Shown here: positions 12,605-23,835 of the stretch, in pieces
Position numbering within the stretch: the first letter of the stretch is position 1
Layout: each line of letters starts with the position of its first letter
Assembly: GCF_000283155.1 (NCBI RefSeq)
Contig: NW_004454216.1
Location: forward strand, 12,984,818-13,048,817
DNA from: Ceratotherium simum simum
Taxonomy: Eukaryota; Chordata; Mammalia; Perissodactyla; Rhinocerotidae
Direction: 5' to 3'
DNA: 64,000 nucleotides
Translations under genes and position numbers: made by a program
Notes under the pieces: generated by a model
What the model saw: only the letters and a program-made list of their open reading frames with translations
Databases searched by the model: none
What the model was told of the DNA's origin: nothing

Positions 12605-13112
12605 TATAAGTATCACGGTTTTAAAACATGTCCACAAACTTTTTAACACTCTTTCCATCAAAAGGTTCACTTTAACCACCCTTCCCTTGAATAGTGTTGA
12701 GTGTTATGTTAGTGACTTGCATCTAACAAACAGAATGCATGGAAAAGTGATGCTGTGTCCCTACCAAGGTCATGCTAGAAAAGGCTTCCTTATGGCTCTC
12801 TTTCTTGAAAAACTCACTCTTGGAAATCAGCCACCATGTTGTGATGGCACATGTGGAGAGCACATGTAGATGTTTGACATCCTCCAAGAGATCTCTAGCA
12901 TCAACCACTGGACCTCTGAGTGGGCAGGACTTGAGTGGATTCCAGTTCCCAGCCTTTAAGCTACCCCAGCCAAAGCTGAGTGGAGCATAGATGAACTGTC
13001 ACAACTGACCCCTGCCAAAATTGTTGATTTAAAAAATATATATGTTGGTGTTATAAATCTCTATATTCTGGGTTGTTTGTTGTCTAGCAATAGAGAAATG
13101 TAATAGATTTGG
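12605..13112 (+). repeat. probable MaLR (MLT1-like) LTR relic
   Basis: The block has the layout of an old MaLR LTR: 'cagccaccatgttgtgatgg', 'gtggagagcacatgtagatg', 'gggcaggacttgagtgg', 'ctaccccagccaaagctgag', then the 3' segment 'tctagcaatagagaaatgta', like the family's 'acagcaatagataacta' end. Three overlapping open frames pass through it (12687-12869, 12772-12990 plus; 12723-12908 minus) and reflect its higher GC, not a gene. The boundaries are approximate. Confidence 0.6.
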
Positions 13113-13544
13113 GTGTTTGATTCCTGGAAGTGTTGCTAGAGGTGCTGCTATAACAAAAAACCTAAAACATGCAGGAATTGCTTGGGAGTCTCAAGTAGAG
13201 TGCTAATGAAAGCCTAACACCTTGAAGAGCTTATTAAAAGAAAATAGCCTCTCTTCAAGGCTTCTAAGGCAGTTAAGAAAATCCATCCACCAATGCTTTC
13301 CATTTTTTTTGAAATCTGACCACACCATTCAAGTACTAGAGATACTGTATATGCTATCTTTGCCTTTTACCTGTACCTCATTCAGATACACCATAGGTGA
13401 GAGTCTTGGTCATTGTGGTGTCACAGTGTGCTAGGAGTCAACCTCCCTCCCGCACTTGCCCCATGCCATGATGGCTATCTGACTACTGCATAATTCCATT
13501 TCAAAATCCTATCCACAGGGGCTGTTTTCTGGAGCTACTCCCCA
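13113..13544. other. unique DNA, nothing recognised
   Basis: A 70-codon frame (13222-13434 plus) has no recognisable domain. No repeat family was identified. Confidence 0.35.
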
Positions 13545-13547
13545 TTT

Positions 13548-14010
13548 CAACTCTTAAACTGGGTTTTCATGAAAGCAGAGCCTGAGACGATGACTCAGTG
13601 CAGGTACTTTATTTAAGAGACAATCCCAGGAAACAGAAGTGAGAGAGTGGGGAAAATGAGACAGGAGAGGGAGAAAAGCTAACAAATAGTATGTAATTGA
13701 GCAGGTTATTGCTGAGAGCAACTGGTTCTCAGTCCCACTTGTGAACTCTGAAGAACCGTGTAGAATATGCCTCAGAATTGTTTCACTAAAAAACTGGAGT
13801 CTGGTCTATTTACATAAAAACTCCTGCTCAGCATTGTTTGAGGGTTGTCCCATGGTTCTTAACACTTCTGCAATTTTGCTTCTACTGAGTATCTACTGCA
13901 GCTACTCAGTGACCTTCCAAGACCTCAGAGAAATCCCTGAGGCAGAAAAGCAGAGAGACGTCATACTTGAGGAGAGACACTAACAATATGCATGACCTCA
14001 GCCACACTGA
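13548..14010. repeat. unclassified ancient LTR-like repeat
   Basis: The start 'gcagagcctgagacgatgac' with 'caatcccaggaaacagaag', 'gagtggggaaaatgagacag' and later 'gaccttccaagacctcagag' resembles a mammal-wide repeat with this block order, probably an ERV-derived LTR. A loosely similar start occurs near 32550-32600. The 80-codon frame at 13741-13983 falls inside it. The family name is uncertain. Confidence 0.45.
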
Positions 14011-14189
14011 AATCAGATGTACTGAGTTGGATGTGGCTTTGGGCACCGCAAGCATCTACTACACCTACATTTATAATTGAAGGATATGCTAAATGTCAAT
14101 GAGAGGTTAGGATGGAATTCATTTTCCATCCAAGCTAACAGAACTTTTGGCAGCCCATGAGCCCCGTGTTAAAAATCTTTGGGCTAGAA

Positions 14190-14595
14190 GCTCAGTAATT
14201 CGGTATTGTCTTTCCAGGCACACAGGAAGCTTCACTCTCCAGCCTCCCTTGCAATTAGGTTGGTCATGTGACTGAGTTTTGCACAGTGGCTAGGGGACAG
14301 AAGTAAAGTATACCACTTCCAGCCCTGTTCCCTAAAATTATGCCACACTTTTCTTGTCAGCCAAGAGAGAATTCAGTGGGAAGACGATGGAGTCAGTTGA
14401 TGGAAGGAACTTGAATTGTTTAGTCATCACTCGGAAGAGGGCAGCCCAGGCTGGTCACTTAATTCCCATCTGACAGTGACTTGAGTGAGAAATAAGCCTT
14501 TTGTGTGTGTGTGTGAGAATCCATGGATATTTTGGGTTGTTTGTTTTAGTTGTTGGTGTTAATTACGTTGTCTATAATGTAGTCAAAGTGGTATC
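14190..14595 (+). repeat. unclassified ancient repeat with LTR-like 3' end
   Basis: The blocks 'ttcactctccagcctccctt', 'ggtcatgtgactgagttttg', 'gtgagaaataagcc' and 'ttttgggttgtttgtt' follow the order of a common old mammalian LTR-like repeat ending in an AATAAA-like signal and a 'ttttgggttgttt' motif. A short TG run at 14503-14513 lies within it. The identity is moderately uncertain. Confidence 0.45.
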
Positions 14596-14599
14596 TTCC

Positions 14600-16425
14600 A
14601 TAAGACCTATAGTTTCTTAATTCTCACTACACTTTGGTCATGAAGAAAGCATTAGTTATCAACCTCTTTATCTTATAGGCAAGCATGTGGTGATAACTGA
14701 CAGAATCATGTTGGTGGTTTGCTTTTAGCCTTTTAGGGACTAGGCCAGAGGTTAGCTCAAAGGAGCAGTATCATTATTTTTAGATAACTGATTGCTTTCC
14801 TCCTAGTTAGGGAGAATTGCCCATTGCTCTCTTGCTCTTGCTGAACACAACTTGAGAAAGACATTCTCCTTCACAGTCCCAAGATAATAAATATGAGAGA
14901 AAGAACCAGCATGAAATAGTGTCTGCTTTCTCCTTTATCATGAGTGAAATATCCTAGATATAATAAATATGAATCAATGAAAGACAAGCTGATAATCACT
15001 TGGATTTTAGATGAATAAAAAAGAAGCTTGCCTAGTGTTCAATAATACGTCTTATCATTTTTGAGAAGTGTAAGGATAGTATCTATTTAGTGTCAGGGAT
15101 AGACTGTGACAAAGAAGTAAGAATACTCCCTCTTGTGGTTCTTGAGAAAAATAATCCCTGCTATGAGAGCATATTGAGAAGGTAGAAATTCTGGATTCGA
15201 AGATAACTTCAATGAATAATTTGAACTTATCCTTTTCTCTCTGACCTGGTGCTGTGAAGCTGAGTAACCATTTTAGGCTGTTTTGATGTGGATCTTCTTG
15301 AGAGTGTGATCTTGTACTGCTAACCCCAGGGAGGAACTGAGATGGTGACACGAGGAAAGGACTCTTCAACCTGAACTGGAAAAAGGCTGCTTTCCACTTG
15401 AAATTTCTTCCCTGAAGGGTAAAAGAAATAGTAATTGTCACAAAATTTCTTTAACTTGCAGCTGGTTCCCCAATGTGGCCTTGTACCTGCTCTTGGAGAA
15501 GCTTTGATTTAAGAGGAGTAAATTCTATGTTAGGACACATCTCTCCTTATTTTGTGAGGTGGGTGTGAACGTATTTCTCAGCTGTCTGTTTTTCCCCCCT
15601 GTCTGTTCGGATCTTAGGAATTTAGCAGCTTTGTTTTTTCTCAGGGGATAGTTGGCTGAAAAACGCTGGAAGTAGGAAATTCACTCATTTCTTAAGAAGT
15701 AAAATAGGGATAACACCGCAATTGAAAGACAGCAAGTATGCAATGTCAACAGTGGTTTGATGTGAGATTATCATTTCTTGTCTCATAATTGATGCCTCCT
15801 GCTTTTTGCTTCTAGTGTTTCACCATTAGAAACATGATATCCTCCAGTTCTGAGGAGGGTTGACATCTGTATAGGAAATCAATATCTATTTATCTCTCTC
15901 TCTCTTTCTCTCTCTGATTATCTAGGTAAGTTGTACATATTGTTCTGATTTGCCCAGAAAAATCCTGGTTTACACTGCTGGCCCTGTGTCCCATTTGGCT
16001 TAGGACCTGTTCCTGTTTCATTTTTTTTCAATGAAAATGTTAACAATTTCTTTATTCATAAAATGCAACTTTAAGAAGATTGGAGGCAATTTTAAGTTTA
16101 AAGACTTAAATATTACATTGAAAAAATACATCTTTTAGAAAAATACCTGTGACATGATATTAGAAGCAAAGAAACTGATTAAGGTACATGAATTGTGAGA
16201 GGAAAAGAAACTGCCTCGGACTGGAGGAGACATGTCACTTCTACTTATGTTCTGTTGGAGAGACAGGTCACATGGCCACCAAGGTGCATGGCTGCCGGGA
16301 ACTGTAGTTTGGCTGTTGGCCCAGAAATAAGAAATGGGTTTGGGAAACATCTAGTCAGTTTCTGTCACATTATCTTAGAACAAATGACTGAGGGGGAACA
16401 TGAAAGATATGTGCACTACAAAAAC
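14600..16425. other. unique DNA with a CT-rich simple repeat
   Basis: No exon was recognised. The minus-strand frame 15055-15441 (128 codons) is the longest non-repeat frame nearby, but its product has no recognisable domain, no codon-composition contrast and no CpG-rich start. A pyrimidine (TC)n tract lies at about 15892-15917. Confidence 0.4.
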
Positions 16426-16427
16426 GA

Positions 16428-16585
16428 GGTGTTATTTACACCTTACAGATAAGGAAACCGAGGCTCAGAGGAACTAAGAAAATTGCTCATGGCCACACAG
16501 TCAAAGAAGGGCAGAATTAAGCATCAAACTTGAGTCTACTTGACTTCAAGTCCCAACATTTACCATCACACCCCAAAGCTCGCTT
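16428..16585 (-). repeat. MIR SINE relic, antisense
   Basis: On the plus strand 'ttacagataaggaaaccgag', 'gctcagaggaactaagaaaa', 'ttgctcatggccacacagtc' and 'cttgagtctacttgacttca' are reverse complements of the MIR core blocks, in order. The family call is secure; the exact ends are not. Confidence 0.88.
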
Positions 16586-17625
16586 TGTAGTTTCCAGAAA
16601 TCACATTTATAGCACCATTTATATCTTTATCTGTGGTTATTAGAAGCTAAGATTTAAGCAATTTAGGTTATTATTTCTAATTTTACCTGAATTATAATAC
16701 TTATAAAATGTATTATAAAATTATAATACATTTTTGAAAGTTATGACTAAGTATAAATATTGAAAGGATTTATACGCACTTTATCAATAATTTGGAATTG
16801 ATTTGAACTTTCTTCTTTTGAAAGCCCGTTTATTACCTTAATCATACACATACAGAAAATAGCCTTTCCTTTTCCCTATGTATTTATCTATTTTATTTTT
16901 TTCTGACTTGAGACCACGGAGTTAGAAACAAAATCTCATAGGAGATTTTATCATTTTCTCTGGGTTGAGCATAAACGCGTAACCTGGTTCTTGCTCAGAG
17001 CCTTTCATTAGTTTGGGGGGTGAATGTAATACAAACCTGGAAGATATCTCTCCTTATATGCATCATTCTCTCTCACATAAATAATCTTGAGACTCATAAA
17101 AGGAAAATAAAATTCTGAAATTAAATTCCCCATTGCCTTTGTTGACTGGCTGGTTTAATAGAACAACTCCCTGAAAACATACAACAAACTGACAATCCAC
17201 TTTGTTATTTTACCACGGTTTTTTAGAAGTCAAGACACATAACAGATTTTTTTTTTTTTTTTTGTCAAACAGACGATAAACAGAATTAAGCGGACCTTAG
17301 AAAACTTTGGGGAAAAAAAATATAAGACAGATATTATGTAACTTGGTAGGAGTGGTCTGTCCTGGTTTTTGGAGTTACTTTCTGCCAAGGATGGTCTGAC
17401 CTGCTACCTGTTAACAAGCAAAGTTGGAAAACATTCAAGCTTGCTGCTGGCCTTTAACCCCTTACCCTTCTGTCTGCCTCCTGTACAATTCAGTCGGAGT
17501 TCACGTTTGGGCTGTCTGTGTGTTTAGAGCAAACTGTGTGGAAAAAAGTGCAAGGAGAGGACACAATCCTTCCTCCCCATGGTGCTCACTCTGTTCTGGC
17601 TTTGATTCTGCTCGAGTCTATACTT
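16586..17625. other. unique DNA, nothing recognised
   Basis: AT-rich sequence with a T-run at about 17247-17264. Two short overlapping frames at 17424-17709 run into the downstream L1 and are not genes. Confidence 0.4.
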
Positions 17626-17640
17626 AGAAAACAAAGCCTA

Positions 17641-18868
17641 GGAAAACTGGATAGCCATATGCAAAAAAATGAAAGTAGATCCTTACCTTACACCATACAC
17701 AAAAATTAACTCCAAATGGATTAAAGACTTGAATGTAAGACCTGAAACTGTGAAAGTTCTAGAAGAAAACATAGGCAGTACGCTCTTCGACATCGGTCTT
17801 AGCAACATCTTTTCAAACACCACATCTGACCGGGCAAGAGAAACAATAGAAAAAATAAACAAATGGGACTACATCAAACTAAAAAGCTTCTGCACAGCAA
17901 AGGAAACCATCAACGAAACGAAAAGACAACCTAACAATTGGGAGAAGATATTTGCAAACCATACATCTGATAAGGGCTTAATCTCCAAAATATATAAAGA
18001 ACTCATGCATCTCAACAACAAAAAAACTACCAACCCAATTAAAAAATGGGCAAAAGACCTGAACAGACATTTCTCCAAAGAAGATATACAGATGGCCAAC
18101 AGACACATGAAAAGATGTTCAAAATCACTAACTATCAGGGAAATGCAAATCAAAACTACAATGAGATATCACCTCACGCCTGTCAGAATGGCTATAATTA
18201 ACAAGACAGGAAACAACATGTGTTGGAGAGGATGTGGAGAGAAGGGAACTCTCATACACTGCTGGTGGGAGTGCAAACTGGTGCAGCCACTATGGAAAAC
18301 AGTATGGAGATTCCTCAAAAAATCAACGATAGAACTACCATATGATCCAGCTATTCCACTGTTGGGTATTTATCCAAAGAACTTGAAAACACCAATTTGC
18401 AAAGGTACATGCACCCCTGTGTTCATTGCAGCCTTATTCACAATAGCCAAGACTTGGAAGCAACCTAAGTGCCCATCAAGGGACGAATGGATAAAGAAGC
18501 TGTGGTATATATACACAATGGAATACTACTCAGCCATAAGAAACGACGAAATCCAGCCATTTGTGACAACATGGATGGACATTGAGGGTATAATGCAAAG
18601 TGAAATAAGTCAGAGGGAGAAGGTCAAATACCGTATGATTTCCTTCATTAAGTAGTAGATAATAACAACAATAAACAAACACATAGGGACAGAGATTGGA
18701 TTGGTGGTTACCAGAGGGGAAGGGGGGAGGGTGGAGGGTGAAAGGGATAATTCGGTACATGTGTGTGGTGATGGGTTGTAATTAGTATTTTGGTGGTGAA
18801 CATGATGTAGTCCATGCAGAAATAGAAGTACAATGATGTACACCTGAAAAAAAAAAAAAAAAAAAAAA
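17641..18868 (+). mobile_element. young 5'-truncated LINE-1 with intact ORF2 tail and 15-bp TSD
   Basis: A 5'-truncated L1 of about 1.2 kb. A single open frame (17669-18655, 328 codons) encodes the ORF2 C-terminal region without a stop or frameshift. It includes '[13 protein letters not shown]', the cysteine-rich segment '[19 protein letters not shown]' (C-x3-C...H-x4-C spacing) and '[14 protein letters not shown]'. Next come a 3' UTR with a G-rich tract (18716-18738) and an A tail of about 22 nt (18847-18868). Identical 15-bp repeats 'agaaaacaaagccta' flank it at 17626-17640 and 18869-18883. An exact duplication, a homogeneous A tail and a long open frame together mark this as the most recent L1 insertion here. 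It lacks the endonuclease, reverse transcriptase and promoter, so it cannot move by itself. Confidence 0.97.
18716..18738 (+). other. G-quadruplex-type G tract in L1 3' UTR
   Basis: Four G runs of three or more, separated by loops of 1-4 nt (runs of 4, 6, 3 and 3 G). Such a tract is a known feature of L1 3' UTRs; folding here is inferred from the pattern alone. Confidence 0.6.
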
Positions 18869-18883
18869 AGAAAACAAAGCCTA

Positions 18884-19640
18884 ATTTTTTACTTGATTCT
18901 GGACCTGCAGACCTTCTTGCAGAAATGACACTGATTATTTCTCTACCTATCCTTTTTGGAAATGTGTTTGGTTAATTATTGCTTAGCCCTTACCCTTTCC
19001 AAGCATAGAAACTCTGAGGCTTGTCCTTTGAGGAAGCCTGTAAACCGGGAAAGCATAAATCCCTGTTTGTCTCAAACTACAAGTCACCCATTTAGCTGCT
19101 CAGCAAGAGACATCCTTTCTCTGTTCCACACAGAGCAGCAGCTCAGTGTACTCCACGTTCTGACTGACATGAAGCTCAGAGATGCCATATCAATAGTACA
19201 TAAATGTAGCAGGAGAACAGGCTGTAGACTCAACTAGAATTCAGACACGTCTGGACATGCCTGGTGTACTGGTAAGGCCATCTCCCCGAAAAGACTTGTT
19301 TTTCTGATGTACTCATGAGATTTCTGAGAAAGTATCTGTCCTGAGAGAGGCGAGTGTGACCCTGTAACAAAACCTTAGTTCTCTGGGTGGATGAGTGGTT
19401 CTAAATACAGCATCAAAATTTTCATTTTCATTTGACTTGTAGCCAAGACCCTATGGGATTCAGGTTAAAATCCCGTGGAGAGCAGTGGGTCTGTACCCAA
19501 GCCCTAAAGGACCTGATTTTCTAAAAACTCTCAAATGTAGATGCACCAACAGTGCTTTATTGGAGCTCTCTAAAACAGATGCAGAGGTAAGAGAAGCTCT
19601 TCCCCACATGGTAACTATGGTAGACAGGATTCTAAAGAGG
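18884..19640. other. unique DNA, nothing recognised
   Basis: Frames at 18956-19237 (plus, 93 codons) and 19460-19651 (minus) have no recognisable domain. Confidence 0.4.
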
Positions 19641-19644
19641 CTTT

Positions 19645-20435
19645 CCTCCACCCCTCGCTAAGATTTCTGAATTTCTGACCCATGGTCACTCATTCAAAGA
19701 GTAATCTAGGTACACATTTGAAGGGATTTTGCAAGTGTAATCGACGTCCCAAGTTAGTTGACCTTAAAGTATGGACATTATCCAGGTGGGCCTGACCCTA
19801 TCAGGTGAGCCCTTTTAAGGCAGAGAGTTTTCTGTAGGTAGGAGCAGAAAAGGAAGTCAAAGATTCAAAGCACAAGGGGGATTTGGTGCACTGTTGCTGG
19901 ATTGAAGATGGAGTGGGCCTTGTGCCAAGGAGTGCAGATGGCCCTCAGGAGCTCAAGAGTGGCTCCTTTCTGACAGCTGGCAAAGAAACATGGACCTCAG
20001 TCCATATTTGGCCAACAACCTGAATAAGTTTAGAAGCAGATTCTTTCCTAAGGCCTCCAGATAAAAGCCCAGCCCAGGGGACACCTTAATTTCAGCCTTT
20101 GAGACCCTAAGCAGAGAACTGAGTTGAGCCATGCCAGACTACTGAGCTATAGAAATGTGAGATAATTCATTTGTGTGCTTTTTGTGAGGAAGATTAGCCC
20201 TGAGCTAACATCTGTACCCATCTTCCTCTATTTTGTATGTGGGTCGCTGCCACAGCATGGCTTGATGAGTGGTGTGTAGGTCTGCACCTGGGATTTAAAC
20301 CCGTGAACCCTGGGCCGCCAAAGCAGAGTACGCGAACTTAACCACTGCGCCACCAGGCCGGCCCCTTTATTTGTGTTGTTTTGAGTCACTACATTTATGG
20401 TAATTTGCTATGCAACAATAGAAAACTAATGCAGT
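19645..20435 (+). repeat. MaLR/MLT-like LTR relic split by an ERE
   Basis: The block order 'aagggattttgcaagtgta', 'gacattatccaggtgggcc', 'ttgctggattgaagatgg', 'agactactgagctatagaaa', 'gagataattcatttgtgt', then after the SINE 'tttgtgttgttttgagtcac' and 'caatagaaaactaatgcag' matches a common old LTR-type repeat. The 3' end continues on the far side of the SINE (20185-20365), so the SINE is the younger insertion. I assign it to the MaLR-like group by its overall form only. Confidence 0.7.
20185..20365 (-). mobile_element. ERE SINE, second sequence type
   Basis: On the plus strand the tail 'gaggaagattagccctgagc' is on the left and the degenerate tRNA-like head 'cttaaccactgcgccaccag' plus 'gccggcccc' is on the right. 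The body ('ttgtatgtgggtcgctgcc', 'acagcatggcttgatgag') differs from the copies at 7963 and 9796. Imperfect flanking repeats of about 13-15 bp centre on 'atttgtgt' (about 20169-20184 and 20369-20382). Confidence 0.9.
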
Positions 20436-21955
20436 AACAGAATATGATAAGGCTTTGTATCTTGTGGGACCCAGGTCTCAGCTGTGGTGGGAAGCCCCAG
20501 CGTCCCACAGGCCTGGTGGTATACAGGTGGTATACAGATGCCAGTGATAAATAGTGGAGCACGGTAAGAAAAGACTTGGTGAGTGCTTGTGAAACATCCC
20601 CTAGGAACTCCCAGAAATTCTCCTGGGTTGGGGAAATAATCAGTGAAATTTGGATTGTTATGGTTAATATGAGCCACCAGAACCTATAGGCTGATGAAGT
20701 CTAGGGAAATTGATTGCACACATCTCCATAAAGTCCAAGTTAGTTCAGTCTCCTAGGATACACTTCCTTCACCAAAAGGGATATTGGTGTTTTTTTTTTC
20801 CTGATTTATTTCTCCCCACTCCTAAATTCCCTTGCCTTTTTCTTGGGCCCTGATCTCTTTTGGTAGATGTCATGAGATGGATTTAGTAAGTATATCCTTA
20901 GATAAAGAAAACAGTAGAAACGAATATCTCTTTTGTTTTATTATTAAATCTTTGCAACTGAGATAAAATAGCAACTTCTTAAGAGATAGGTCATCTTTTC
21001 TTTATAACAAACTTCCTATTAAAAAAGCAGTGAGCAAACATTTTGTATTGGGTTCTTAACAAAGGAAACTTGATCAAAGTATGGAAGAATATGGACTTTT
21101 CATTTTTAAAGCCAAGATACAGATTAGTACAGAGATGATTGTAGTATGATTGTATCGTAATTTTATAAGAATATTACTGGGAGACAATTCCCCACAGATC
21201 TCTTGCATTTCTGCATGTCTTCTGAACATTGACGGCTTCTGTTCTAGAATATCTTTCAAGTATGTTTGTATGACAAATAGCTTTGAAAGATGAAGATAGT
21301 GTCTCTCTCTAAGGCAAAGGGCAGATTTGTTTGCTGTCCAGGATAATAAAGATAATATCTCCTTCTGGAGCAAAAGTTGGACAAATTTGCTGGCAGTGTC
21401 CTTTAAAAGTTTGGCATTTCCTAAGCTCAGGGCACCTCAGCTCTGATCCAAACCCTGTGTGTACCAAGTAACCAACCTGTCCTAGTTTGCCTGAGACTTT
21501 CCTGATTATAGGATAAAGTCTTGAATACCAGGAGCCCTTCACTTTTGGGCATACAGGGAGTTGGTCACCCTAGTGAGCTGTGTGCACCTGAGATGCTCCA
21601 TATCACGCCTATGGGATTTGGGAGGCAGGGAACCACTGTAAACTTGCAGCTCACGCTGCCACAGTGCTGCGAGTAATAAAATCCTTTAGCTCTAACCCAG
21701 GAGTCTCCTATCTTCGGCTAGCACCCTTAAAACTGTGGTGGGCCTACTTGTTAGGTAGCAAGTACAGTAAAATATCAGACCCTTTACAGTTCTTCACAAA
21801 TATGAGTCTAGTAATTGCTGGAATTGTAGTTGGAAAAAAGTCTATTTTAGATTGGAGAAATGGAGTAAGCCCATAAGCTTCCTCTAAAGTTTTCCAAAAG
21901 CTGTTTTATGAAACGAGTAATTCAAAAGCAAATCAACTTATGAAAGTGACTTTGT
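20436..21955. other. unique DNA, nothing recognised
   Basis: Several 70-99-codon frames occur on both strands (20426-20677, 21074-21373, 21309-21542 minus; 21664-21876 plus). None shows a recognisable domain. The cluster reflects slightly higher GC, and I would not call any of them a gene. Confidence 0.35.
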
Positions 21956-21959
21956 AAGA

Positions 21960-23835
21960 TCTTGTATTATTTTTATTTTCCTTGCAATTTTTTTCTCATA
22001 CTCATAGGTTATTTAGAAGTGTATTGCTTAATTGCCAAACATTCAGGAATTTTTCTAGTTATCTTTATATTACTGTCCTTTAGTTTAATTCCATTCTGGT
22101 GAGAGAACATACTCTAGGGTTTCAATTCTTTGAAATTTGTTAAGATTTGCTTTGGTATGTTTTGGCAACTATCTAAGTGCATTTGAAAAAATAATTCGTA
22201 CTTCGCAGTTTTTGGCTGTAGTATTGTCTGAATGTCAGTTAGGTTAAGGTGGTTTATTGTGTTGTTCAAATCTTCTATAGTCTTACCGATTTTTTTGTCT
22301 GTTTATTCTGTCAGTTATTATAACATTTCCAAGAATGATTGTGGATTTTTCTCTTTTGCCTTTATCTATTAGGTGACACAAATTTAGGAATGTTTTATCT
22401 TCCTATTTAATGGACTCTTTTATCATTTTTACACATCACTCTATTTCTAGTAGTACTTAGAGTCTACTTTGCTTGGTATTAATAAAGCTATGCCAGCTTC
22501 CTTTTGTTTAGGTTTTGCATGGCATATATTTTTCCATTCTTTTCATTTTTAAGTTTTGTGTGTTCTTATAGTTAGAGTATGTCTCTTATAAACAGCATGT
22601 AGCTGGATCTTTTTTTTTGTCTTTTTAATTCAGTCTGACAGTCTTTATCTTTTAATTGAAATCTTTGGTCCATTTACATCTCATGTAACTACTGATATAG
22701 TTGGTGTTACAGACTGAATGTTTGTGTCCCCGCAAAATTCGTATGTTGAAACCCCACCCTCCAATGTGATGGTATTAGGAGGTGGAGCTTTTGGGAGGGA
22801 ATTAGGATTAGATGAGGTCATGAAGGTCGAGCCCTCATGAATGGGATTAGTGCCTTTAGACAGGAGCTTGCTTCCCCTCTCTGCTCTCTGCCGTGTGTGG
22901 ATACAACAAGAAATCAATTGTCTGCAACCTAGCAGAGGGCTCTCACCAGAACTCAACCATGCTAGCACCCTGACCGTCGGCTTCTAGCCTCCTGAACCAT
23001 GAGAAATAAATTTCTGTTGTTTATAAGCCATCTATCTTATGGTATTTTGTTATAGCAGCCCAAACTGACTAAAACAATTGAGTTTACATCTACTAACATA
23101 TTATTTGTTTTCTATATATCCCATCTGTTCTTTGATCCTGTACTTTTCCTTTCTTGAATTATTTTAGATTAATCAGGTATTGTTTATTATTCCATTTTCC
23201 TTCTACAGGATTTTTAGTTATGCATTTTAAAAATTATTCTTTTGGTGTTTTCCATAAAATTACAATATACATCCATATCTTATTGTGACCTACCTTAAAT
23301 TAGTTACTTTCTGAGTTACTGACCAATATAAGAACCCTTCAACAGTTTAATTCTGCTTTCCCATCTGCCACCATTTGTGCTAATGGGGTCATATATATTA
23401 ACACCATGAGGCATTAATACGAATTGAGGGGAATTTGAATGCAGATATTTGCATCTTTCTCTCAATTTCTTTCTTGTCTGGGATTTTGATGCTCAATTCC
23501 AAGCCACATTGGCAGCCCTGAACTCAGACCCCTTTTCCTCCAGTCCAATAAGACTGTCTCTTTATGTTTGAACTATAGTCCCTGCAACACAATTTGAAAA
23601 ATGCCCTCAGAAAAAAGCCATAGCATGAATGTAGAGCTCACTATATGTGCTTCCCTTCTCTCAGGGACTGAGAGAGTCCTGCCTGTTCCTGCTTGTCCTG
23701 GTTTCTTGCCAATGCCTTCAAACATTTGATTTATATGTCATCCAGCTTTTATAGTTGTTTTTGGCAGAAGGGTTAGTTCAATACCAGCTACTTTATCATG
23801 CATGGCTGAGACTGGAAATCCCTTAGAACATTTTT
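21960..23835 (-). mobile_element. old LINE-1 fragment, antisense, split by an MST-like LTR
   Basis: Left of 22704 the minus strand carries old L1 ORF2 upstream sequence (plus-strand text such as 'ttctgtcagttattataac' and 'cttataaacagcatgtagct'). Right of 23076 the same L1 continues ('gagtttacatctactaacat') towards its 5' region ('tccagcttttatagttgttt', about 23745). All frames are broken. It is probably the same class of element as 6655-12440, but a separate insertion. Confidence 0.8.
22705..23076 (+). mobile_element. MST-like MaLR solo LTR
   Basis: Starts 'tgttacagactgaatg' and ends 'ctgactaaaaca', so TG...CA termini are kept. Family blocks inside include 'cgtatgttgaaacccc', 'ccaatgtgatggtattagga', 'gagccctcatgaatgggatt', 'catgagaaataaatttctgt' (with the AATAAA polyadenylation signal) and 'gttatagcagccc'. 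The flanking pentamers 'gttgg' and 'attga' are compatible with a 5-bp duplication after two transitions. It sits inside the antisense L1, which reads on either side. Confidence 0.88.

Noticed and set aside
15055..15441. A 128-codon minus-strand frame in unique DNA.
   Set aside because: No recognisable domain, no composition change at its edges, and no splice or promoter support; its length is possible by chance on this scale.
17669..18655. The longest open frame (328 codons), which could be read as a host gene.
   Set aside because: Its product is the LINE-1 ORF2 C-terminal region, and the frame lies in an element with A tail and target-site duplication.
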